The position numbers and the translations under genes were made by a program. The notes below the pieces were generated by a model. It worked only from the letters and a program-made list of their open reading frames with translations, was not told the DNA's origin and ran no database searches. From JAAEPI01 sp965212145 (lineage in GTDB: Bacteria > Bacteroidota > Bacteroidia > Cytophagales > Cyclobacteriaceae), in the NCBI GenBank assembly GCA_965212145.1, contig CBDBUY010000009.1, forward strand, positions 1,174,070 to 1,238,069: a stretch of DNA of 64,000 bases. Direction: 5' to 3'. Positions 45,699-54,321 of this stretch are shown here, piece by piece. How positions within the stretch are numbered: position 1 is the stretch's first letter; every line of letters begins with the position of its first letter.

Positions 45699-45791
45699 TT
45701 ACTGATGATGCGGCCCCTCGTCCTTGAAGATAAAGCGCATGAATAGGAAGATTCCTATGAGAACAATTAAGAGTAAAAAAATTTTCACCAT
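45699..45791 (-). CDS. 30-residue single-pass membrane peptide
   Basis: A small frame, MVKIFLLLIVLIGIFLFMRF then IFKDEGPHHQ, between LigD and bestrophin. It has one strong TM helix (about 3-22) and a charged His-rich tail. It is intact, has an ATG start and lies 51 bases before the bestrophin start. Such short hydrophobic proteins are often missed. No family is recognised, and chance occurrence cannot be excluded. Confidence 0.4.
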   Translation of the reverse strand: MVKIFLLLIVLIGIFLFMRFIFKDEGPHHQ

Positions 45792-45881
45792 GTCATTCGG
45801 GAGCTAACAAAGCTATGGATTGTTTTTCTGTCTAATGAAACCTTCCCAGTGCCATTCACAGATCTTCAATCAAAACAATCA

Positions 45882-48197
45882 TCAAATTGAACCCTCCACC
45901 AACTTCTTAAAAACCGGATCCCGAAACGTCCCATTGTCGGTTAGCATCGAATACTCAATCTCGCAAACTAAGGCAGGCTCCACCCAGTTCGTGTCCTTTT
46001 CGTGATGTACGTCCTGATCAACAGGTTTTTCATCTGAAGCAAATTCATCCAACCGCTTTCGCAGGTCCTTCAACCGCTTATCGTCAAAGCCAGTTCCCAC
46101 GCCTCCTCGGTAGATCAGGCCATCCTCCGTCTCCTCTGCCAATTGAAGTGATCCGAACGTAGGTTGGCGCTCGCCTTCTCCATTGGTCCAGCCGATAATG
46201 AACACGTCCATCGTTTCTTTTACTTTCACCTTGATCCAGGTGTCATTTCTCTTGCCAGGGGTCCATTTCCCCTTAGGGTCCTTAGCCATAATGCCCTCTA
46301 CGCCCAGCTGTTTCGCTGCTTCGAACAATGCACGGCCATCCTCGGCTGTATCACTGATTCGGTAGTTCGTCTGCCCTACTCTGGTCGAGTCGATCATCCA
46401 CCACCTGCGGCGATCCAGCGGATCGTTCATGAGTGAACGACCATCCAGATACAAGCAATCAAACAAGTAGCAATACGCCGGATTTCGCTTTGCATTCACG
46501 TCAAAGTTCTTCTTGCTCATCAGCCGCTTGATGACCTTCTTAAAATCCGCCTTTCCATCTCCATCCAAACACACAATCTCCGAATCGAAAATCGCATTGT
46601 TGATGCGGAAGGCTTCCTCTGGCACCTGAAGCTCTGGAAACTGCTCCGTGATGTCATTTCCATTTCGGCTGTAGATCTTCAGCTCTCCTTCGTTCACGTA
46701 GATCAACGCTCGGATTCCGTCCCACTTCACTTCGTAGATGTAGTCACCAACCGGCACAGTCTTGCGTGCATCGGCAAGCATCGGTTTCAGCACATTGGTC
46801 AACTGATTCACTTGTGGCGTATCCACTCGCTCCAAGAGCCACTCCTTGCCCTTCATCAAATGCATACGGTACTCTGCCGTCAACTCCTTCCCGGACAAAC
46901 GAAAATAGAACCCGTTCTTCTTCTCCTTGGTGATTTCGTAACGCCCCGTGGCGTAGACCCACATCATACCGCCTCCGTATTCGTTCTTTGGAATCTCCCC
47001 TTCAAACGTCAGGTACTTCAGCGGATGATCTTCCGTCTGCACAGCCAAACGTTTTACGCCCGGAACAGGCGGCATCCCTCTAGGAACGGCCCAAGACTTT
47101 AACGTTCCTTCCTGCTCCAAGCGTAAATCGTAATGCAAGTGCGACGCATGATGCCGCTGAATGCAGAACCGACTGCCCGGTGCTTCGTCAAGTATGCTGG
47201 GCGGCTCTGGCGTCTTATTAAAATCTCGTTTCTTCTCGTACTCCGCCAACTGCTCGGGGGTCTTATGCCGTGGATTTGGCGGCATGTCCTTGGCCACCAC
47301 AGACGAACGATCGGTGTGCAAAGGCACGGCCCAACCGCGAATGGATTCCCAGGCATCTCCCTCGTTTAGTACCCTCTCCACCGTGGTGTTAATATTCCAG
47401 TCGTTCAGATTCTCCAAATCTTCCAACTCCTCCCACGTGATGGGCGTGGAAGCCGGCGCTCCTGCCCTTCCTCGCAAGCTGTAAGGCGCTACGATGGTCT
47501 GACTCGGACGATTCCTATAGATATCGATCAACACGCGACCCTTGCGCGCCTCTTTTTTGATGTGCAGGGTAGTATCGGCGTTCTTCTGCACGAATGGCTG
47601 AACAATGGCCTTGGCAGTTGCAAAGCACTCATCAAACGAATACTTGGGTTCCAAAGGCGTAACCACATGCAAACCTTTGCCTCCGGTAGTCTTCACAAAC
47701 ACATGGTAATTATGCCGCTCCAGATGTTCCTTCAGGCGAAACGCCAAATCCTTCAACTGCTCCAATTCAAAACCACCCTCCTCGGGCGGATCCAAGTCAT
47801 AGACGATGTAATCCGGCTTGTCACTTTTCTCCGCAAAACTGTGAATCTGATGAATCTCCAAACAGGCCAGGTTCGCTAGCCAAACCAGCGTCGCTTCCTC
47901 CTTCGCCACCACATATTCCTTCTTGCGCTCCTGCCCCAGCCTTTTGTAATCAATCCAGTCAGGCGTCCAGTCAGGCCGATGTTTCTGAAAAAACTGCTCT
48001 TCATAGATGCCATCCGGAAACCGAATCAGCGACAAAGCCCGCCCCCGAATGTGATTCAGGATGGTAGGCGCTAGCTGCAGGTAATACTGAATGATTTGCG
48101 CTTTGGTAATTCCATCATCCGGGTATAAGACTTTATCCAGGTTCGATAGCTCGATCACCCGCTTGCCTACCTGTGCATGTGTCTTCTTTTTAGACAT
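45882..48197 (-). CDS. ligD: Multifunctional DNA ligase D (polymerase-phosphoesterase-ligase)
   Basis: LigD repairs double-strand breaks with Ku. The 771-residue form has domains in the order POL-PE-LIG (numbers from the GTG at 48215): primase-polymerase about 15-300 with metal ligands D140/D142 (YDLDPPEE) and D231; 3'-phosphoesterase about 345-460 with RHHASHLHYDLRLEQ (354-368); and ATP-dependent ligase about 475-775 with catalytic K497 in YEVKWDGIRA. ATG at 48197 (MSKKKTHAQVG) is preferred over GTG at 48215. The order matches mycobacterial LigD rather than the Pseudomonas order. Confidence 0.96.
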   Translation of the reverse strand: MSKKKTHAQVGKRVIELSNLDKVLYPDDGITKAQIIQYYLQLAPTILNHIRGRALSLIRFPDGIYEEQFFQKHRPDWTPDWIDYKRLGQERKKEYVVAKEEATLVWLANLACLEIHQIHSFAEKSDKPDYIVYDLDPPEEGGFELEQLKDLAFRLKEHLERHNYHVFVKTTGGKGLHVVTPLEPKYSFDECFATAKAIVQPFVQKNADTTLHIKKEARKGRVLIDIYRNRPSQTIVAPYSLRGRAGAPASTPITWEELEDLENLNDWNINTTVERVLNEGDAWESIRGWAVPLHTDRSSVVAKDMPPNPRHKTPEQLAEYEKKRDFNKTPEPPSILDEAPGSRFCIQRHHASHLHYDLRLEQEGTLKSWAVPRGMPPVPGVKRLAVQTEDHPLKYLTFEGEIPKNEYGGGMMWVYATGRYEITKEKKNGFYFRLSGKELTAEYRMHLMKGKEWLLERVDTPQVNQLTNVLKPMLADARKTVPVGDYIYEVKWDGIRALIYVNEGELKIYSRNGNDITEQFPELQVPEEAFRINNAIFDSEIVCLDGDGKADFKKVIKRLMSKKNFDVNAKRNPAYCYLFDCLYLDGRSLMNDPLDRRRWWMIDSTRVGQTNYRISDTAEDGRALFEAAKQLGVEGIMAKDPKGKWTPGKRNDTWIKVKVKETMDVFIIGWTNGEGERQPTFGSLQLAEETEDGLIYRGGVGTGFDDKRLKDLRKRLDEFASDEKPVDQDVHHEKDTNWVEPALVCEIEYSMLTDNGTFRDPVFKKLVEGSI

Positions 48198-48284
48198 TTG
48201 AGCCAAGATAGACACTATTGAAAATTGTTACCAATTTGTAGCTCGACGAAGCTTCGGCGTAGGCGAGCCTACCTGTGCATGTGT
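48165..48284. repeat. 18-bp direct repeat spanning the LigD start
   Basis: GCCTACCTGTGCATGTGT occurs in the LigD coding start (48165-48182) and again upstream (48267-48284), 102 bp apart, with similar T-rich continuation after both. A hairpin GTAGGC-GA-GCCTAC (48259-48272) overlaps the outer copy. This suggests a local duplication or insertion at the ligD 5' end. Confidence 0.7.
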
Positions 48285-48369
48285 TTTTGTCTTTGCCACT
48301 ATAGAGTGAAGATATTAAACAAGAATGTGAACCGCAGAGGAAGCAGAGAAAAGGGAGGCTCTTATTATT

Positions 48370-48435
48370 GCCGGATTTATTCCGGCATCTCATAAGGTAA
48401 GTCAACTCATTATGAGATCCCGGCACAAGGCCGGG
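48370..48435. repeat. Composite palindrome of three stem-loops
   Basis: GCCGG-ATTTATT-CCGGC, then ATCTCATAA-14 bases-TTATGAGAT, then CCCGG-CACAAGG-CCGGG. The three stems are arranged symmetrically, with the two GC hairpins outside the central one. It resembles REP/BIME elements and shares the GCCGG core with the hairpin in the tRNA-Arg repeats. Confidence 0.75.
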
Positions 48436-48547
48436 AATTAATGGAGCGAATCCCTCTGGCTATTTAGCAACTGTACTCCTGCCTTTCGTTTTACTTCGTG
48501 CTCACTGCAGTCAGGGCTAGGTTGAGGCTGGATGGATTTCTAGAGAT

Positions 48548-48580
48548 GGCCACAAGCGACACGCTTGCACCAGCGGAGGG
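48548..48580 (+). repeat. GCCACAAGC/GCTTGC palindromic element, copy 1
   Basis: GGCCACAAGCG-ACA-CGCTTG followed by CACCAGCGGAGGG, with inner arms CAAGCG/CGCTTG. A related copy in the opposite orientation lies at 50001-50034, so the S41-like gene is flanked by inverted copies. Confidence 0.55.
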
Positions 48581-48617
48581 TTTGCAACAGAGCATAGTAT
48601 ACGCACATGTTTATAAC

Positions 48618-49865
48618 CTAATCTTCCTCTGAAGACAGAATTGTCTTCAGCACCAGGTCTTCTCCGGCAAAATAATCTACTGAATTAAGTGGGACTAAAA
48701 TGGAAGGTTCAAATGATTCCTTTTGATCATTTGGAGCGTCTTGGTGGTACAATGATGAAATCCTAAGGGTCATTTCACAATTTGGAAGCGGGAAATTCCT
48801 GGCATCCCCGAAGTGATTTGGACTACTGCCGGTTGGTTCACCTACAAAAATAACCTCAGTAGACGCAGCGAGCTTCGTAACCAGTTTTTGAGCCGCGGAA
48901 TACGTGCCCCTGCCAATAATTACATAGAGTTGTCCATTTACTTTCGGTAAAGAGCTTTTTACCCAATCTATAACAGGTGGGTTGAGGTAGCCATTTCCAC
49001 CTCCATTTTGACGGACATCAAGTATGATCTTACGAGGATTTTTTTCATCCACTTTTGATGTTAATCCCGCGAAATACTCTTCAATCGACTCGTGATTAGC
49101 ATCTCTGACCTTATTGTATTGAACATAGAGGACCTGCTCGTCTGCTAAAAATTTGTCCCAGTAGTTCCATCTAGGATGAGAAAGATATAAGGGCAGTTGT
49201 TCATTCTCAGGTTTACTAATCCAGCTAATTTTTGCATCGAAAGGCGAAGGTTCTAAGTCAATAATTAATTCTCCATCATTGTCATCCGAGAAGACAAATC
49301 GAGCTTTGCCTCTCTCAGACGTGATGTCAAAAGCATGAAGGATTTCTGGAATGATCATGGCCGATGGAACTCTGTTCTTAAGCGTCTGCTCATTGTCATA
49401 AGAAGTCATCGAGGCTACCCGCTCGAATACATTTTCGGCAGACACTGCCCCGATTCTTAACAACCGTCTACCTAAAACTTCCTTTAAAGCAACAGGAGCT
49501 TTGGTAACGAAAATTCCATCATTACAGACGATAAAACCAAACGGATACTGGCCGGTTAAGAACTGAAGACCTCCCCTGAGTTGTGTGTGGCCGTCTTTCA
49601 ACTGAGCTACGATGCTGGCCATTTTAACTATAACCTCGTGATCATCGAGGGTTGGAATAACACTGTGCAATGAATCAATCTGATTCTGGAAAGAGTCTTC
49701 ACTCAGGTGTTTGAACGGATTGGGATGATGTTCACGAATCGATGAAGCCAAAAACCTCAAATCTTCTCGCCATTGCTCCTTTGTAATAGATTGAGAAAGA
49801 ACCTCATGGCTTATTCCTATTATCAGAATCAGTAAGAAAAGAACAGGATATCGTACGTTTTTCAT
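48618..49865 (-). CDS. S41 family peptidase-like secreted protein
   Basis: A 415-residue exported protein with signal peptide VLFLLILIIGISHEVLSQ (about 8-25). An N-terminal helical region has MASIVAQLKDGHTQLRGG (about 86-103), and the S41 core has KIILDVRQNGGGNGYLNPPV and IGRGTYSAAQ, whose Ser is the expected nucleophile, followed by FVGEPTGSSPNHFGD. The PDZ domain usual in tail-specific proteases is weak or missing, as in other members of this Bacteroidota subgroup. Protease activity is likely but not certain. Confidence 0.82.
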   Translation of the reverse strand: MKNVRYPVLFLLILIIGISHEVLSQSITKEQWREDLRFLASSIREHHPNPFKHLSEDSFQNQIDSLHSVIPTLDDHEVIVKMASIVAQLKDGHTQLRGGLQFLTGQYPFGFIVCNDGIFVTKAPVALKEVLGRRLLRIGAVSAENVFERVASMTSYDNEQTLKNRVPSAMIIPEILHAFDITSERGKARFVFSDDNDGELIIDLEPSPFDAKISWISKPENEQLPLYLSHPRWNYWDKFLADEQVLYVQYNKVRDANHESIEEYFAGLTSKVDEKNPRKIILDVRQNGGGNGYLNPPVIDWVKSSLPKVNGQLYVIIGRGTYSAAQKLVTKLAASTEVIFVGEPTGSSPNHFGDARNFPLPNCEMTLRISSLYHQDAPNDQKESFEPSILVPLNSVDYFAGEDLVLKTILSSEED

Positions 49866-50000
49866 CTTTAAATGTATTCTCGTGTAATGTATTTGACCCT
49901 GGTCAGCGATGGGTTTCCATCCTCAATCATTCGTAACTGCTGCTCGAATTACTCCGCCCCCATTCGCTTCCTAACCAACGCAATTGGACTCATATGGTTT

Positions 50001-50034
50001 TATCCTCTCTGGCGCAAGCTTGAGCTTGTGGCTA
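50001..50034 (-). repeat. GCCACAAGC/GCTTGC palindromic element, copy 2
   Basis: On the minus strand it reads TAGCCACAAGC-TCAA-GCTTGCGCCAG, aligning with copy 1 at 48548-48580 over the GCCACAAGC, GCTTGC and CCAG blocks. Inner arms on the plus strand are CAAGCT (50015-50020) and AGCTTG (50023-50028). Orientation is opposite to copy 1. Confidence 0.5.
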
Positions 50035-50272
50035 GTAATCGCGTTCTTGTCATTTACTAAATAGATAGTGGTTTTATCCGGTGAATTTGATCGGTCATAA
50101 TGTTGCTTTTCGGCTTGATGCGTGTGGAAGTAAATTGGTTGCTTTGATTACAAATTAACCTGATTTTCCAAGCTAATCAGTGCTTATCCGTAGAAGGTAA
50201 ATCCTTTAGTTTCGTCTGAGTTGGAAAGTTCATTCTTGAGTTACCTTACTAGGACTCGAACTTCACCAACAT

Positions 50273-50280
50273 TAGCTTTG
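50273..50280 (+). promoter_or_regulatory. Candidate -7 box of the FetB-like gene
   Basis: TAGCTTTG matches TAnnTTTG and lies 23 bases before the chosen ATG. No clear -33 element. Confidence 0.35.
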
Positions 50281-50303
50281 TATTGACAAGTCCGAACCCT
50301 CCT

Positions 50304-51020
50304 ATGAAATCCATCCAGATCATACCTTTCCTAAACTTATTTCTTTCTGCCATCCCCGTTCTAATCGTGGTAATCATCCTCTGGAAATGGAAAGCCGACT
50401 ACAAGAACGCCATTTGGGCAACCTTGCGAATGGTCCTGCAGCTTTTACTCATTGGTTATGTGTTATCCTTCATTTTTAGCGAGCAAAACCCATGGATCGT
50501 GCTGCCCATATTGGCGATCATGATCATTTGTGCCGGGTGGATTGGGCTTAGAACCGTGAAGAATTTACGAAGGGTACTTTACTCAAAATCACTTCTAGCG
50601 ATACTTGTTGGTGGCGGATCTGTTCTGGTTTTGGTTACGCAAGGGGTACTTGATCTTGATCCGTGGTATTTGGCGAGTTATACGATTCCACTGGCAGGAA
50701 TGATTTTCGCCAATTGCATGAACAGCATTAGTCTGGCTAGCGAACGAGTTCAGGCCGAGATGGAGAATAATGTTCCATATGATCAGGCCAAGGTGACGGC
50801 CTTGCAAGCTTCGCTTATTCCAATTACGAATGCACTTTTCGCAGTAGGTCTTGTTTCCCTTCCAGGGATGATGACCGGACAGATTTTATCCGGCGTTTCC
50901 CCACTCATTGCGGTTCGCTATCAGGTGATGGTGATGTGCATGACGTTTGGTTCAGCTGGGATTTCGAGCGCAGTGTTTCTGGTGTTGACTAAAGGCAACT
51001 TTCTAAAGGTGAAGGAATAG
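50304..51020 (+). CDS. FetB/YbbM-like ABC transporter permease
   Basis: A 238-residue membrane protein with seven or so hydrophobic helices. Diagnostic segments are ATLRMVLQLLLIGYVLSFIF, the YTIPLAGMIFANCMNSISLA motif (about 131-150) and LPGMMTGQILSGVSPLIAVR (about 190-209), matching UPF0014/FetB, linked in E. coli to iron export and peroxide resistance with the ATPase FetA. No fetA is adjacent. ATG at 50304 is chosen over TTG at 50283, which would add only MTSPNPP. Confidence 0.88.
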   Translation: MKSIQIIPFLNLFLSAIPVLIVVIILWKWKADYKNAIWATLRMVLQLLLIGYVLSFIFSEQNPWIVLPILAIMIICAGWIGLRTVKNLRRVLYSKSLLAILVGGGSVLVLVTQGVLDLDPWYLASYTIPLAGMIFANCMNSISLASERVQAEMENNVPYDQAKVTALQASLIPITNALFAVGLVSLPGMMTGQILSGVSPLIAVRYQVMVMCMTFGSAGISSAVFLVLTKGNFLKVKE

Positions 51021-51120
51021 GCGTCATCACAAAATCAACTTCGGCCAAGGGTTGAAGAACTCTATCGGTCACAGAATAATAATTTTATATTATTAACATT
51101 GTTAACCAAAACCCAGTTTA

Positions 51121-52296
51121 ATGATCCAGCTTCATAGAATTTTCCTAGCCTTAATTTCGATTTCTATCATCGCTTGCTCTAAGGATGAAGCTGCACCTTC
51201 GCTTGTAGATTTAGGAATTTCATCTGTTGCCAATGCAGATGCCGGCAGCTCCTACACGAACTCCAAAGCGGATATTAGAATTAGCCATAACGGTATTCCA
51301 TCAGGTGAAAACACTGGAAACTTAAAGCTTGCCATTGCCTATCTGGATGCCAATGGAGACGGACATACTGATGTTTTTATGGGCACAGGAGAATACTTAC
51401 TCAATGGTGAGGTCAATTGCATATTGGCCATTAATGACGGTCAAGATAACTTCTCAAGTGTCACTGCTCCATTTAGTGACAATATGCCACAAGCAACACA
51501 TGCACGCAAGACAATCAATTGCGATTTCAACGGTGATGGATTGGACGACCTGCTGATTTTCGATCATGGTTATGATGCTGATCCATTCCCAGGCAGTCAG
51601 CCAAAACTTATCATGCAAACTAGCGTGGGGACGTTTACCTGGAAGAAATTAGCTGATCAAACTGGCTTTCATCATGGGGGTGCCGGAGCAGACATTGACA
51701 ATGACGGAGATATAGATGTGTTTGTGGGAGGACATGATCCATTTTTCTATATAAACGACGGAAATGGAAATTTTGAAAAAGTGGACAATCGTTTTGATAG
51801 AAGTATGGAGATGTTCACGGTTGAATTGATAGATGTGGATCAGGATGGCTTTATTGACCTGCTTTTAGCTGGTCATGAATTTGAAGGCCAAAAAACGTCT
51901 ATTTATTGGGGTAGTTCTTCCGGCAGTTTTTCAATAGACTTGCGAACCATCGTTCCATCAGTTGATGGATATGGAACTGTTGTGGATCTGGATGCCGAGG
52001 ACCTTGACGGAGACGGGCACAGGGATTTGATCATCAACCGAACAGGAGGTGGAAATAACAATTTCTACCAAGGCAGCTGGATTCAGCTACTCAGAAACAA
52101 TGCGGACCGCAGCTTTACTGATGTCACTACTGGATCTGTAGATGATCCCGGAGGCGCCAGTGAACAATGGTTTCCTTGGATTAGGGTACAGGATCTGGAT
52201 AACGATGGGGATCTGGACATCTTTCCAGATAATGCGGATGCCGGATTCAGGCTGATGCATACCGGCACGCCATATTGGTCACGTTTTATTGATTAA
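51121..52296 (+). CDS. FG-GAP/VCBS-repeat lipoprotein
   Basis: A 391-residue exported lipoprotein with lipobox IIACSK (Cys at 19). At least six calcium-binding DxDxDGxxD loops occur at regular spacing: DANGDGHTD, DFNGDGLDD, DIDNDGDID, DVDQDGFID, DLDGDGHRD and DLDNDGDLD, the mark of FG-GAP/VCBS beta-propellers. It likely forms a surface seven-bladed propeller for adhesion or ligand binding. No partner is adjacent. Confidence 0.88.
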   Translation: MIQLHRIFLALISISIIACSKDEAAPSLVDLGISSVANADAGSSYTNSKADIRISHNGIPSGENTGNLKLAIAYLDANGDGHTDVFMGTGEYLLNGEVNCILAINDGQDNFSSVTAPFSDNMPQATHARKTINCDFNGDGLDDLLIFDHGYDADPFPGSQPKLIMQTSVGTFTWKKLADQTGFHHGGAGADIDNDGDIDVFVGGHDPFFYINDGNGNFEKVDNRFDRSMEMFTVELIDVDQDGFIDLLLAGHEFEGQKTSIYWGSSSGSFSIDLRTIVPSVDGYGTVVDLDAEDLDGDGHRDLIINRTGGGNNNFYQGSWIQLLRNNADRSFTDVTTGSVDDPGGASEQWFPWIRVQDLDNDGDLDIFPDNADAGFRLMHTGTPYWSRFID

Positions 52297-52359
52297 ACGT
52301 TTCCATGCAACCATTTTTTGATTTTCGTAATCTATTGAATGTATCAAAAGGGAATTGTC

Positions 52360-53334
52360 ATGAAAATCAATGTTCTACTCACTACCGTACTCCTATTATC
52401 CGTTGATACACTATGGGCCAATAAAGAAAAGGTAACTTTTTACAATGGTGATATTAAGCTGTCTGGCACCTTGTATACTCCAAAAGGCGAGGGTCCACAC
52501 CCGGCCATCATTTTTGTACATGGTTCAGGTCCGGAATTGGGCAAGAACAGTTCTTATAGCGCCAAATGGCTGGCATCAATCGGTTACGTTGCGCTGAGCT
52601 ACGACAAGCGCGGTGTAGGAGACTCTGGTGGAACTGAAGATCTCTGGCGTAATTTTAACTTCGGCGACTTGGCTGATGATGCCCTGGCCGCTGCTCGTTT
52701 TCTTGAATCCAAAAGCTTCGTGGATTCAGATGCCATAGGATTGCATGCTACTAGTCAGGGGGGTTGGGTTGCGGCATTGGCCTCTTCAAAATCAAATCTC
52801 ATTTCCTTTATGATCATCAAGTCTGCATCCGTCTGTACAGTGGAAGAGGATCGTATTTCCGAACGGGCCGCTCGATTAACAAGTGAGGGTTTCGCCAAGA
52901 AAGATCTTGAGGAAGTCCAACAAATGCAGAAGACGGAACCTTATTTAGAAGAATCAGACAGTTTTCAGACCTTCTGGGAGCAATTCATCACCAAACCCTG
53001 GTTCAGGAAAGTATACGCAGCTGATACCCCGGAATCTCTCGTGAATTATCGAAAATGGTACGCTACGATAGCGTACTTCGATCCGGTTGAACATCTAAAT
53101 GAAGTTGAGATTCCCATTTATTGGATTTTCGGAAATCCTGAATTAGACCAAATGGGCCCAGTGACCCAAAGCATTGAAAACGTAAATAATCTCAAAAATA
53201 AAGGAAGGAATTATGTGGTTCTTCAAGTAAAAGATCAGGGACATAATATTAAGGAATCGGCTTATGAAAAACCATTATATGACTGGTTGTTAATTCTTCA
53301 TGGCGAGAGGGGCTATCCTTTCAAGAAGCATTAA
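52360..53334 (+). CDS. Exported alpha/beta hydrolase
   Basis: A 324-residue hydrolase with signal peptide KINVLLTTVLLLSVDTLWAN. The core has the oxyanion motif IIFVHGSGPELG, SYDKRGVGDSGG and the nucleophile elbow in LHATSQGGWVAA (Ser in TSQGG), with His in QVKDQGHNIKES. It resembles the dienelactone hydrolase/acyl-peptidase-like esterases of the periplasm. ATG at 52339 would add MYQKGIV ahead of the signal peptide and is less likely. Substrate unknown. Confidence 0.85.
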   Translation: MKINVLLTTVLLLSVDTLWANKEKVTFYNGDIKLSGTLYTPKGEGPHPAIIFVHGSGPELGKNSSYSAKWLASIGYVALSYDKRGVGDSGGTEDLWRNFNFGDLADDALAAARFLESKSFVDSDAIGLHATSQGGWVAALASSKSNLISFMIIKSASVCTVEEDRISERAARLTSEGFAKKDLEEVQQMQKTEPYLEESDSFQTFWEQFITKPWFRKVYAADTPESLVNYRKWYATIAYFDPVEHLNEVEIPIYWIFGNPELDQMGPVTQSIENVNNLKNKGRNYVVLQVKDQGHNIKESAYEKPLYDWLLILHGERGYPFKKH

Positions 53335-53471
53335 GCCCATGATGCCAATAGCTATTTAAGAAAGTGACTCTCCCGCTTATTAAATGCTAGTCACGACAAT
53401 CGGATAGCGGCATGAGTGTTAATGGAACGCAGACAACTCTGCTTCATGAAAAATTCAGCTTAGCATAAACT

Positions 53472-54131
53472 CTAAGCAGCCTCCAGTTTAGGCCACCTGG
53501 CGCCCATTATCAGCACCCAGAGCATCCAAACCACCTCACCCATGGTAAGCATGTCCAATACATTAACCATCCTCCCTTCTAATCCCGCGAAATAGGCAAA
53601 CGCAGAAATAAAATAACCGAGACCACCCAGGTAGAGAAACCATCCAAGAAAGCTCGGAAAGAGTGGTGATTTAATGGCCATATAGCCAATCGGCACTAAC
53701 CAAAGACCCCAAAATATGGAGGCTATCAAGGTACCATGAGTAGATAATTTAATAAGAAACATGACCTTATTAGGATCACTTGTTACCTCAAGAACGCCAT
53801 ACAAAGGCGCCAAACTTAGCATTGCAATGGGCACTCCCAGAAAACTAAGAACCGCCATCGAGATGGTCAACTCTTTGAAGGTTTTGTAAAAAAGCCTGTA
53901 TAAAAACCAAACGGCGGCTATCCCGATCAACTGAGTAATCAAACTACCAACAATGCCGGATCGGAAAAGAAGCTCATTGTTGATGATGTTATTCGCCGTA
54001 AGTGCCGGATCACTTTTGTCAATCAATGTGGACGGCACATACATCAAGCTGTACATTCCAATGACTGCCCAAAGTGGGTATATAATTCTCAGCCAGGTAA
54101 CAGCATTCTTTTCAAGTTTTAGATCGGACAT
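53472..54131 (-). CDS. DUF4386 membrane protein
   Basis: A 219-residue protein with about six TM helices and the DUF4386 pattern: N-terminal RIIYPLWAVIGMYSL, RSGIVGSLITQLIGI and the conserved FWGLWLVPIGYMAIKSPLFP (about 140-159). A paralogue, truncated by the window edge, lies at 63676-64000 with nearly the same C-terminal sequence. Function unknown. Confidence 0.85.
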   Translation of the reverse strand: MSDLKLEKNAVTWLRIIYPLWAVIGMYSLMYVPSTLIDKSDPALTANNIINNELLFRSGIVGSLITQLIGIAAVWFLYRLFYKTFKELTISMAVLSFLGVPIAMLSLAPLYGVLEVTSDPNKVMFLIKLSTHGTLIASIFWGLWLVPIGYMAIKSPLFPSFLGWFLYLGGLGYFISAFAYFAGLEGRMVNVLDMLTMGEVVWMLWVLIMGARWPKLEAA

Positions 54132-54321
54132 GATTTTGCTTTTAGGTTAAATGCTCGTTAGGGCTAAAAGGTTGCTTCGGCTATTTTTAAAATTCCTAGT
54201 TTGGCGCCAACGCCCACTTGAGTTCTACTCAACTAGCCTGAGTCGGCTTCCTCTGAACAAAGGTCAGCTTCACCAAATACTTCTTTTATTTAACTTCAAC
54301 CTTATTAAAACACACAAAGAT

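Larger units (their letters stand above)
48216..48617. other. Gene-free region upstream of ligD, rich in palindromes
   Basis: A 402-base region with no convincing gene. It holds the outer copy of the 18-bp repeat, a composite three-hairpin palindrome (48370-48435) and a GCCACAAGC...GCTTGC element (48548-48580). A 78-codon minus-strand frame covers part of it but looks like chance. It seems to be a landing or decay site for small repeats. Confidence 0.65.
49866..50303. other. Gene-free region between the S41-like and FetB-like genes
   Basis: About 438 bases without a convincing gene. A 62-codon frame from 49872 looks spurious. It contains the second GCCACAAGC-type element (50001-50034) and a promoter-like TAGCTTTG box near the FetB-like start. 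Confidence 0.6.

Noticed and set aside
45882..48197. Several 60-107 residue plus-strand ORFs inside ligD
   Set aside because: Antisense shadows of a GC-richer coding region.
48190..48426. 78-residue minus-strand frame
   Set aside because: It covers the palindromic repeats and overlaps the ligD start; its composition is not protein-like.
49872..50060. 62-residue plus-strand frame
   Set aside because: No family features or signal sequence, and it spans a palindromic repeat.
54151..54321. Upstream extension of the DinB-like protein
   Set aside because: The downstream ATG begins a clear Tat signal peptide; the extension looks like translated intergenic DNA.
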